NCBI GenBank assembly: GCA_009760855.2
Contig: WPIO01000080.1
Location: forward strand, 1,701,501-1,740,000
Length of the DNA stretch: 38,500 nucleotides
Reading direction: 5' to 3'
From: Cristatella mucedo
Lineage: Eukaryota; Bryozoa; Phylactolaemata; Cristatellidae
A program made the translations under genes and the position numbers. Under the pieces are notes generated by a model. That model saw only the letters and a list, made by a program, of their open reading frames with translations, ran no database searches and was not told the origin of the DNA. Below are positions 1 through 11,878 of this stretch, piece after piece. The stretch's first letter is position 1. Each line of letters begins with the position of its first letter.

Positions 1-47
<47 letters not shown>

Positions 48-89
48 GTATCTCTCTCTCTCTCTCCCTGTCTCTCTCTCTTTCTCTCT
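1..89. repeat. (TC)n microsatellite with CCTG interruptions
   Basis: Pure TC units broken by CCTGTA and CCTG. The stretch from about 90 to 1014 shows no gene I can support, apart from a short (GA)n at 261-279. Confidence 0.95.
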
Positions 90-1014
90 GGCTTAATGTG
101 CACATGAAGTGCCCTAACCTGATTGCCTAGTTGCGTGAGCATGCTCGTGAAGGCAATGCACGTGAATGGTTGCTATTGTGTACGCAGTATGGACTCTGCA
201 GACCGGCCTCTGCTAAGAAGACGTAGAGAGAATTTTTGAAAATTGAGGGCCTTGCAGGACGAGAGAGAGAGAGAGAGAGGGGGGAAGCGCGGTCTGTTCA
301 AAACTGGTAGTCGACGGCCATCTTACCTTGCAAAAAAGAAATGGGAAAGGTGCAGCCCCGTGGTTCGTCGTTCGATCGTGTACCATATGCCGAGCTAGCG
401 GACCACGTGCTATGGCAGCCTAGCAAAAGGGCCACTGTATGGCTGATGATGTCACTGGATCTGACCGTGGTCGGTGACCTGGTGGAGCAAACGTAGCAGC
501 GATTGAGGTTGAGGGGCCGTTAGAGAGGCACGCAGAGACGTAGCTTTGTATCCAGCGTTTTCCAGACGTTTTCCTGAGCCGTTGCAGTTCTTAGCTGCCC
601 GCCTGAGCTGCTGGGTAGCAACGCCGCAGCACCGCTTAACCGATTGGTGCGCCAGTCCCAGACGGAGGTGGCCACCGCTCGAGATTTCGTCTCGCTCGAG
701 CGCACTCGTCCTCGTCGTAGCCTCGCGGGCCTCGACTCACCGTTTCGGCTTTGCTGTCTGGCTTCACGCAGCCAGAGTCCGGCAGTTCCGGTTTTCTCCG
801 TGCACAAGCCGGACCTGCAGTGTCTCACTTTGTCAGTTCTTGCAGTCCGATTTCAATGGGACGTTTGAGGGAGCGGTCGCTCGATGCTGACGCTCGTCGT
901 TGCCCTTGACCCCTTGAAGTGGTGCTCAGCCAGAGGTCGGAGGTCGCAAAGCAGCAGCAGCGCTTGCTCGCGGCAGCGCCGGCCGAACTGTCTCTCGCAC
1001 GCTTCGTCGAACAG

Positions 1015-1272
1015 GCACTGGGACACGTGGGGCGCATCGTTCGGGTCGACAGCGACGAGGACGTGCAAGTGCGCGTGAACGGCCGCAAGTGGGTGTTCAA
1101 TCCGCGCTGCCTCGAGCCTGCCACGGACGCCGACAGAGCAGCCCTGCTGGAGGCCGAGTCGAAGCCGGAATCGCAGCTCAAGGAAGGCTCGGTGGTGCGC
1201 GTCGTTGCCGACCGCTCGAAAGTCCGCCAGCTCCAGCAGGGCCACGGAGGCTGGACCGACTCGATGGAGGCG
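1015..1272 (+). CDS. Gene 1 exon a: Mib repeat second half + next first half
   Basis: 86 codons, phase 0 to 0, between the acceptor ..TCGTCGAACAG and the donor GTGAGT. It starts ALGHVGRIV, has the acidic loop VDSDEDVQVRV, then WVFNPRCL, and ends with a first-half unit with GHGGW. The frame stays open upstream to about 919, so a longer exon starting there cannot be excluded. The matching first half must be in an exon upstream of the window or one I could not see. Confidence 0.8.
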
Positions 1273-3211
1273 GTGAGTCGGCAAGTGCGGGAGGGAGGGA
1301 GCGCCGGCCGCGATGGCCGCACGTTCCACGCCGCCACTGCTGGCGCTGGCGCTTGCTTTCGGCAGCAGTTACCTTGCATCGCGTTCTGCAGCTGCTGCTT
1401 ACTCGATTTACGTTACGTTTCGTTACTCACGTTACGTTTCGTTACGTCATGTGCTTAGTTGCCACTTAGCTGCACTTGCCTCTGCGCACGTGCATATGCA
1501 CAAGGCGCATGCTGCTGCTGCTGCTGCTGCTGCTGCAGTTACTGACCCGCAGTTGCTGACTTTTTCGACATCATTTTTTGTGTGAGTAGGCACTGGGTAA
1601 TGTCGGTGTAGTTGTCGACATCGACGGCGATGGCGACGCAAAAGTGCGAGTCGCCGGCCGCAGGTGGACATTCAACCCGCTTTGCTTAGAGCTAGTCACC
1701 GACCCCGACGAGTTGAAGAAAGCGCAGCTGGAGCAAGCAGCGGCTTTTAAGGTTGGTGACACGGTGAAGGTCATAGAAAGCCTCGACAAAGCCAAGGAGC
1801 TGCAGAAAGGTCACGGTGGATGGAACGACTCCATGGAGAGCGTGAGTAGCCACGTCTAGAGACTTCTAGCAGCTTCTAGTGACTTTTAGCAGAGAGGCGC
1901 GACCGTTTCAGTCATTGTCCTGCCCTGCTGTCATTGAGCAGTCTAGCCGGCTATTATTATTATTACTATTATTTGTCTTAGACTATTCCTCTTCCTCCTT
2001 CGAAAGAGTGCTTAGCAGCCAGACCTGAGCAGTGACTGCATGCTGCCTTCACGCTGTCGGCGTCCACTTGTCTTCGTTGCCTCGAGAGATTGAATCTCGC
2101 GAGACTTGCCTCTTGACTGCTGCGGCCTGACGGTTGTCTTCCCTAGTCTCTGGGACAAGTGGGGACCGTCATCGAGATAGATCGCGACGACGACGTTCGA
2201 GTGCGGGTGCTCGGACGGCGGTGGGTGTACAACCCCGCGTGCCTGGCCATGGCTTCCGAGGCCGACAAAGCAGCAGCAGCTGCCAAAGACGCCGAGATGC
2301 CACAGGAGGCCACCTTCAAGCCCGGCGACATGGTGAAGATTATAGCTGATGCCGAAAGGGTCGAGCAGCTGCAAAATGGCCACGGTGGCTGGACTCGAAG
2401 CATGCGCAAAGTGAGTGAGCGCTCCGGGCGCTCTCTCTGCTCTGCTCTCTGCTCTCTCCCCTCCCTCCCTCCTCACACACACAGCCAGGCTCGCACATGC
2501 GCGCACGCGTGTCTCCTTATCTCTCTTCCCTCCTCCTGCTTTCCTCCTTCTGCTGTCTCTGTCTCTTTCATCTCTCGCCATCTTTTTCTTCCTCCTCTCC
2601 TTCCTTCCTCTCCGTCCTTCTTCCTCGTCTCCCACCTTACTTGCTGGTCCCGATGACCGCGGTTGCTTGGCAACGTTGCATTGACTCCCCCCCCCCCGAG
2701 CAGCTGCACTCGTCCCGACTTCGTGCTCTCGCCCAATGTGCCGCCTGCTCTTTCGGTCATCCATCCATTACGATCGCCACCTTGCCGCTGCTTCTCGATC
2801 CAACAGGCACTGGGAAAAGTCGGCAAAGTCGTCGAAGTCGACAGCGATGACGACGTGCGTGTGCGCGTGCATCGTCAAATGTGGGCGTTCAACCCTCAGT
2901 GCCTCGAGAAGGCCGCGGCTCGTGATGAGGAGGAGGTGAAGCTGAGATTGTCAAGCAGCGAGTCTTCGTCGTCGGATGATAGCGGCCTTGCGGGTAAGGG
3001 CCCTGCGGCTCTTGCTGCCCCCACCCACAGCTCCTAGTGTTTGAAGCGTTTGAGCGGCTGCTGCAAAGGATTGCAGCTTGCTGCCTTGCTTAGTAGGCTC
3101 GGCAAAGTGAATAGGGCAAATATTTATTTATGCCTTATTTGTGGACGTTTGCACTGCACGGAAGCAGGCAGACTAATAATAATACACTTGATAAAGCGCC
3201 CTCAGATAACT

Positions 3212-3292
<81 letters not shown>

Positions 3293-6200
3293 GGCGTTTT
3301 ACATTTGCTGCAAAGGGAAATGCAATTGAATGGTGAGTAATATCATGCTTGATAAACAAACGAAATGAATAACATGGTTAGGGGTGACATGCACAGGGTC
3401 AGCTTGTAAGTGTGGTTAGTGGCAGCGTGCAACTGTGTCAGCATGCACGAGCGCATAAATGATGAATCACAGGGACCCACTAAATGCTGTCATAAATAGG
3501 TGCGTTTTAAAGTTCTTTTTAAATGTGGTCAAGTCAGGGGATGCCGTGGTGCAAGTCGGGAGTGAGGTCCAGGCTTTGGGAGCGTACGAGCTTCGCATCG
3601 AGTGGCGCATCACCACGTGTAAAGGTCACTGCATCCTAATGTTGCCGTCGCCTTTCTTCCCGAAGCACTGCTGAAGTCGCTGGAAAAGCGAATGGCGTCT
3701 GGTGACGACTCGTCCGATTCGTCCGCGAAGCACGAAGCCTCGAAGTCCAGCAGCACTCGGGGACAAGACGTGAGTATTTCTTTCAGCTCACGGCCCAACG
3801 TAAGCATTACGTAATAGCATCCTCACCCTCGAAGTTGTCTCCCCTGGCTAAGTGTGTGCGCGCTCCGAGTTTAGCGGCCTTTCCCTTTACCCGGCTGCCG
3901 GTGCAGCATGACTGGCAGCAACTGGGCAACTGCCCGTCCAACTGCCTGCAACTGGGCAACCGGCTTGTTTCAGGGTTCTTCCAAATTCAGCGTCGGCGAT
4001 AGGGTCGCTGTGATCAACGACAAGACCAAAGTTCGGAGTTTGCAGGCTAAGCACGGCGGCTGGGTGTCGGACATGGAGGCCGTGAGTTGTCTGCTGCCGC
4101 CGCCACTTGAACCGCCCGTCTGTGTACTGCTGCTGCTGTTTCACCGAGTGTCACTGCAAGGCATAGAATGGCTACTTTCACTTGGGGCAAGCAAATTAAG
4201 AAGTTTTCAAAAAGGCACTTGTGTCTCTTTGGAATTGCCGGCATATCGGCAAGCTTACTTGGCAAGGTTATATTACTTTTTAACATTTGACGTTTGCGTA
4301 AAATTTTAAATTTTAAATTGAATTTTAATTTTTTAAATTAAAATTAAATTACAGAATATAAGAATGCATATCGGCAAGTGTATTTGCTTTGATGCTGCAA
4401 GCAAATAGCTTAGCTCACCCCCACATGGAGGAGAAGCACAGTATACGTACCATCACCACCTGTGTCAAAGGTCATTTGGCTGTTTTTATTATTATTATTG
4501 TTATAGTTGTAAATTGATAAATGTATTATAGTTGTAAGCCGTCTTTGGCTTGGTTTTCGTTGGCCTTTGGCACCTACCAAATATCCCCTGGCTCTGTAAT
4601 GCCGTGAACCCGCGACGATTAAGCAGAAGCCGCCTGAGTTATAGGTCCCAATCAAAGCCTGAGTAGTTTTTGGAGCAGAATACCCATGCTTCCCATGCAG
4701 CTAAACAGACATAACGATAATACGACTAGAGCAGTCTGAAAGACTCACAACGCAGGGCTGGCAGCAGTCTAAAGGTAGTCCGAAGCACGTGACAGAAGCA
4801 CGTGAGCCTGAAGCGTGGAGCTTTAGCCACAGCCTCGCGGCCAGTGGGCGCGGTGCGTTGGCTGAAAGTATTGCTTACTGGTCGGCAACCCGCCACTTCG
4901 ACCGCGAGGGGCGTGGCGTGCGGGTGAGTGCTTTCCTGACATCCTACATCCTTCATCCTTCTGCTGCAGGGTTGATGCTCGACAGACGGTTTGTTGCATC
5001 GGCCACCACAAAGGTGGCCCATTATAATTAGACAGCTAAAATTAAAATTAAAAATAAATACGATAAATATAATAAATAATAAGAGGTTGGCCTATCATCA
5101 TTAGACAGCTGAACAGACTGTGTCTCTTTCAGCCGAAGCCGAAGCTCCCGGCCGCTTGGCTCAGAGTGTCCGTCAGTCCCCCATCGGATGAAACTTGGAA
5201 CTAAATGCTTCTCGAATTCGTTCCTGCAGATTCTAGGGCAAACCGGAAAGGTCAAGCACATCTTCCCTACGGGCGATCTAAGAGTAATGTTCCACGACCG
5301 TCGGTTCACCTTGAATCCCGCATGCTGCACGTTGGCCACGGAGGCGGCAGCGGAGGCCACCGGCACGTCGGTCAAGAAGAGCGACGCCACGGCTGGCGAG
5401 TCATCGTCATCGTCGGACGGTATGTCAGCGCCGCGAAGAACATTCCCACGGACGTTCTGCGCGGCTGCCCAGTGGGGTCGCCATCGTCATTGGGGTGCTG
5501 ATATGTGCAGTATCAGCTTGCTCCCACCGAGCCGTAGGCACGGGGGGGGGGGGACTTTAGACGTAGGTACTGCTGCTGCTGCTGCTGCTGCTTCTTCTCA
5601 AAAGTCTGGCTGCTGCTGTGGGCTGCGGATGGATCCGTCAAGATCTTGCCACCCAAAAGGTCGGAGGCAGCAGAGCAGATTGCTGCCAGCCCAAGAGCCA
5701 CAGAAGAGCAGCTTGCAGCCCTCAGGTGGAAAGCGGCGGTGGCAATCTCGTGCAGTCCAAGTTCAAGTGACGGAATAATGAGCCAGGGCGACTCGGGCAT
5801 CTTGGGCGACCGTGTGAGGCAAGCAATCCATCGTTCAGCCAACATATGCCACGAATTTTAGTCCAAGCGTTACTTAAAGGGGGAAAGTCAAGAAAATACC
5901 ATTTGAAAATAATACCATCAGAAAATAACATTTGTCCGACAATTGAATATGTGTTAATGGTACCTTTCGAAAGACAAATTTGTTAGAACTGGGATCGAAA
6001 GTTCTGACAACTTCCGAATGAAAGGAAAAATTCGTTATGTAAACCACGCCTAAACCGGATGTAAACCGGAAGCAACAAATCTTCAAATAAAAGATTTACC
6101 GATCTCTGCATCATATGTGACTTGTAACCCAACTTGTCGAACCTTGGTATAGCGCTATAGATGCTTGAAGCTTGTTGAGGTGCGTACTTGTGACTTTTAT

Positions 6201-6528
6201 ACAGCTTCATTTCCAGAGTTGGTTGGTGCCTTGTAAATTATATAGCCCAACTAATATTTCACGTATCGAAGTGAAATTTCAAATGCGAGTTTAGCTCTGC
6301 TTTTTTACCCTAGTTTTAAATTTTTTATTTTGGTTTGATACAATTGGTTCTGTATGTCCACGATTACGGAAAATGAAGCTCTCGGACGTTTGATGGAGTA
6401 TAAACAGCCAAATATATAAAACCGACTCAAAAATACTAAAAGCTATGGGTAAAAAAGCAGAGCTGAGCTCGCATTTCAAATTTCATTCCGATACGCGAAA
6501 TATCAGTTGAGTCGACCCGGGTCGAAGG

Positions 6529-6615
<87 letters not shown>

Positions 6616-9600
6616 GAGACAGACAGACAGAGGGCACCCTGCCTCTCCTGGGTTAAGATGGGGGGGAGGGGGCAAATTAATTGGAGGAGCTTCTTGCCAC
6701 CGTCGCATTCCGGGATCCTTGGCTCGACCCTTGACCGTCGGCTAATCTGGCGCTCAAGTTCCAGATCCTACTCGGGCTCCTTGCCCAGCTGCCTAGTTTA
6801 ATGCAGTTCAATGCATGCTCATGCTCTTCTTCGTAGGCTTCCACTCAGCCTTTCGAGGCGGAGGTGACAATAAGCTCGTGGAAGCGGTGACACACGGCAC
6901 GGCGTTGGACGTGAAGAAGGTGCTGCTCAAGTCTAAGGGCAAGACGGTAGGACAGATGAGACATGACTCTGACTCATCGCTTGCGCCGCTTTGTCTGCTT
7001 TGCGCCCACTTCCGGCCGCTCTTGGTGATTGCCTGGCAGGCGTAGCAAGGCTTCTCCTGGTGCAAGGCAGCGGCTCGTCACTCCCGTACGTGAGCACCAC
7101 CGCCGCGCACTCTTGGCGCGCCGCTGGGCACGCACAGACAAGCCAAGCCGAGCCACTCGCGTGGTCTCGTGGTCAGGCTCGCGTATTCATCGCACATGCG
7201 TGGCATGCCTGCCTCGCCAGTGAGTGAGTGCTTGCAAAGTGCACTGGGCTCAGTGCCGAGCTCTCCTGCTCTCATAGCTGACTGCAGGAGCTCCAGTCGC
7301 AGGCCCGATGTAATAGCTTCCTACGTGGGCCGTGTTAGTTGGCCGCCAGTGATGTTCATGCCGCCGTGATTACGTGCGCTTCTACTACTCGCCACTCGTT
7401 GGACAGGTCAACTCAAAGGTCGGCGGTCTGGCTCCTCTGCATGTAGCTTCAGGAAAGGGTGCCGTGGAGTGCATACTGCTGCTGCTGGAAGCTGACGCCG
7501 ATATTGCCTTGACCGACAAAGATGGAGATACTCCTCTGCATCATGCCTCCATCAGGTTGGTTCCTCGGAGAGAAGCTCAGCTGTGTCACGTGTCATGTCA
7601 TGTCATGTGTCATGTCGCCGTATTCTCCCCTCCGCCTAGTCGCTCAGCCAGCCGTGCGGGGTAGTCTCTCTCTCTCTCTCTGTCTCTGATCTACCAAAAA
7701 ATCAACTAGGCCACTGCAGATGGCTATGAATATGGCTGTAAGGCTAGTTTTTTAAGTGCCAGAGGTTTGACCACTCGTCTCCTTTGCTAAAAGAGCTAGT
7801 ATGGCTGCCGGTTGATTAATGGATACAGAGCAACGTGCTTACGCTGACCCACAAGGCCTGCCACGGCTTAGCTCCTCCGTACCTAGCTGAACTGCTGCAC
7901 CAGCTTCAGCCTCTTTGAGCCCTCAGGTCCTGTGTGGACAATAAATTAGCTGCTCCATTCGTCCGCTTAAGGACTGTCGGCTACAGAAGCTTCAGCTCTG
8001 CAGGTCTGTAACTTGCTTCTACGACTCTTACCCCAAGGCAACTGCTCTCCTGCTGCCGTCTATGGCTCATCCTTTTCAGCGGTCCTGATCTGCTACTTCC
8101 ATGCTACTCACTATCTCAACTGCTCTCCTGACTTTGCTATGCTTCCCACTTCCTCTTTGTTTCGTGAGATGAAGTCTGTTGGCTACCGAATGCGTACCGA
8201 AAGCCACTTAGGCTGTGAGTGCGCTATGCAAAACTCTCTTGCATGACACCCACGTAGTCTTTGTGGCTTTGTAGAGTTATAAATGGAGATACATACATGC
8301 ATACATACATACATACATAGTCGATCCTTATAATAGTAATAATAATGCACTTGATAAAGCGCCCTCGGATAACTCAATCTTTTCCTAGGCGCTTTATGTT
8401 TGCTGCAAAGGGAAACTCGATTGAATGGTGAGTAATATCATGATAAACAACATGAATCAGATGGTTAGGGGTGACATGCACATGGTCAGCATGCAAATGT
8501 GGTTAGCGGCAGCATGCACAGTGTCAGCACGCATAAGCACATGAAGGACGAATCGCAGGGACCCACTAAATGCTGTCCTAAATAGGCGTGTTTTCAAGTT
8601 CTTTTTAAATGTGGTCAAGTCAGGGGATGTTCTGATGCAAGTCGGGAGGGAGTTCCAGGCTTTGGAAGCATACAAGCAAAATCCACGGTCTCCAAAAGAT
8701 TTGAGGTTTGTACGAGGTATTGGTAAACTGTTGGATTCCGAAAAGTGGGTGGTACGATACTTGGCCTGGTGGGGGAGTAGATCTGAGAGTTAGGCTGGAG
8801 CCAAAGAATGAAGTGACCTAAAAGTGAGCGACAAAACTTTGAAGTCGATTCGTTGCTTGACTGGTAGCCAGTGCAGATCGGCGAGAACTGGTGTAATGTG
8901 GCAACTGTGACGCTCACGACAGACAAGCCTAGCTGCAGAGTTTTGCACCAGCTGTAATCGCCTGATTGCACATGCCTGTAGGCCAGCAAGCACTGAGTTA
9001 CAGAAGTCAAGACGGGATGTCACTAATGCATGGACCACGTTAGATGTGGTGTCCTTATCTAAACAAGCCCGAATTTTAGCAATGTTACATAGCTGAAAGT
9101 AGCCAGACTTGACTGTGTAGCTGATGTGGTCGTCTAACGAGAGGTCACTTGGAACATGAACCTAGATTTCGAGCAGATTCAACAGGAGATATGCTGGCAG
9201 AGCCAATTTTGAGGTCTGCCTTTCCAATTTCTGAATCACACTGGGTTTGCCCATAACTAGTAAGTTAGTTTTATCATCGCTTAGTCTTAGAAAATTTGCT
9301 GCCATCCTTGTGCAGATGTCATTAATACATGCAGCTAGCGAGTTTAGAGAATTCGAGGTGCTCGAAGGCTGGGAGAGATCAAAGCAAAAGTACAACTGAG
9401 TGTCATCCGCATAGAAGTAAAAGCCTAGATTGTGCTTGGCAATCACGTCAGCAAGAGGGAGAGTATAAACCGTGAAAAGAACCGGACCTAGCACGGACCC
9501 CTGAGGTGTCCCATATTTCAGAGGCACCTCTGATGATCTTTATCCATTCACGTCAATACTTTGGAGTCACCCACTGAGATAGGACCTGAACCTTTGCAGA

Positions 9601-11792
9601 GCATGTGATGCACAGGCGAGATGAGAGGCACTCTAGAAGAACTTTGTTATCGATAGTATCAAAGGCGGCCAAAAGATCGAGCAAAACAAGCAGAGACACT
9701 CTACCTATGTCTGCATTCCTAAGTAGGTCGTTGTACACACTGAGCAATGCTGACTCTTGGGAGTGATTAGCTCTAAAGCCAGACTGGAAATCACTAGCAA
9801 GATTTGAAGTTTCAAGATGTGAGTTCAGCTGATCTGCCACGACCGTTCCACTGTCTTTGATAGGAATGGCAGAAGGGCGCTGGGCGGTGGTTGCTCAAGT
9901 TCTCTTGGTCTGGTGTCGCTTTCTTGAGAAGTGGCCTGACTACAGCTTTTTTGAAAGGTGCCGTGACATGACTTGAGGCTAATGACATAATTAGGATGTT
10001 AGTTATGCATGGAAACAGCAGATCAATGCAACGAAGGAGCAGAACAGTGGGAATAGGGTCCAAAGGACTTGTTGTCTTCTTTGATTGGAATATGAACTTC
10101 AGGACGAGATCACCATTGACCTGCTTAAATGTAGCCTTGCTGCCTTCAGAAAGCAAGGCCGGGGATGTCTGCAACGGCTCTTCTGATGTTCTATTAAATC
10201 AAAAGGTGGTCGGTTGGATCGAGCCTTAGATCTTGCCTTTTTCTTTTTTTCTCACTTCGACAGCGGCGAAACAGATGCTCTGCAAGTCCTGCTCGACCGT
10301 GGTGCCCTGCCGAATGTGCGAAACGAACACGGACTCACGCCTCTGCACTACGCCGTGTTGGCGGCCAAGGGTGACAGAGAGACGACGACCGAATCTCAGC
10401 AGAGACTGCCCGGCAAGCTGCTGCAAGTGTGCGACGTAAATGTCCAGGTTAGTGGGCTTGCCGACACGCTTGCGTGGCACTTTCTGTCTCTCTGTCTGTC
10501 TACCTGTTTGTCTGTCTCTCTGTCGGTCCGTCTGTCTCTCTCCCTCTCTCTCTTTCGGCAGCATGGCCGTCGAGCCGCCTGCTGTTCACTGCTAGCATGG
10601 ATTACGATGCATCACTGTTACGTGGATTATGATGCATCACGATCACTTGGTTTGCGTGAATCGATCAGTGTATGGTCATGTGCATCGAGCGAGCGTTTGC
10701 TTTATGTGCTCGATGCTGCGGTCCCAATTCCGACGCTTGGCTTGGCTGCGGCCCCCCCCCCCCCCGCTGTGCTTGTCGGCTTCTGCTGCTTCGTGCGGCC
10801 GTTGTGAGCGCAGATGTGTGCGTGAAATGCGCAGCATATGCACCGTCGTCCAGGACGAGGAGGGTGACAGTGCTCTGCACTTGGCCATTGTGAGAGACTG
10901 CCCAGCGATGGTCGACCAGCTGCTGGAGCATCAGTCGATTGATCTGAAAAGAGCGAACAATTTTGGATGGAATTCCCTTCACGTTGCCGTTCGTCAAGGA
11001 AACGACAGGTGAAACCAGGAGCCAGAGCCTGTGGCCAGCAGTAGCTTTTGCTGCCCACAACTGGCGCATCCCGGTACGGCTTCGTCAGCCTGCCACGTCT
11101 GCACGCCTCGGTCGATCGACTTTGGCAGCGTTAGCCGTAAAGACGTGATCAGCAGCAGCAGCAGCAGCTGTGGCTTCTGGTGAGAGTGTATCAAATGAAA
11201 TGGCCCCAAATTTGGGTGCACGAAACCAGAATGGTGTGATTCGCAGCAGAGAGCTCCTGCCCGAAGCATGTCACGTGATCTCCGGCATACAGTGTCTGGT
11301 CGATGCGATCTGTCGCAGAGCTTGCCTGGGCCGTGTGTACCTCGTGATCTGCAGTGAAGTAGAGCGTGCTCGTGACCGAAGTGCATCGCTTGTTGTGTAT
11401 CCATGGAGTTGTCGACGTTCCATCCGACTCTCAGGCATTAGCTTTGCGTGCTTTTTCTTGGCCGTGGCATAGTTCCATTATTTCTTTCAGGGCCGTTGAG
11501 CAGATCGTCACCAAAGCACCTCACATGGTCGACACTATGAGCAGTCGCGGTCATTCGGCGCTGCACATGGCAGCCACGCTTGGGCGCAAGTCGACAGTCG
11601 AGCTTCTCCTTAAAGTGGGATTACTTACTTTTATGCATGTGGCGGATGTTGCATGCGTAGTGGTGCTGCTTACCCCAGCAGCGTGGCTGCTAGCGAGGCT
11701 TAGCGTGCTAGCAAGGCTTAGCATCTGTACGCGCAACCTTCTAGTCTGCAGACGGAGGAAAGAGACCAAGATCAAGAGGGGATGTAAGAGGG

Positions 11793-11878
<86 letters not shown>

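Noticed and set aside
5605-5812. Open stretch encoding RSEAAEQIAASPRATEEQLA and a Ser-rich end, with an acceptor at 5604 and donor GTGAGG at 5813, as a further gene 1 exon
   Set aside because: It starts in the right phase but ends in phase 0, while the next exon (6837) needs phase 1; direct joining of 5419 to 6837 is in phase. It may be an alternative or decayed exon.
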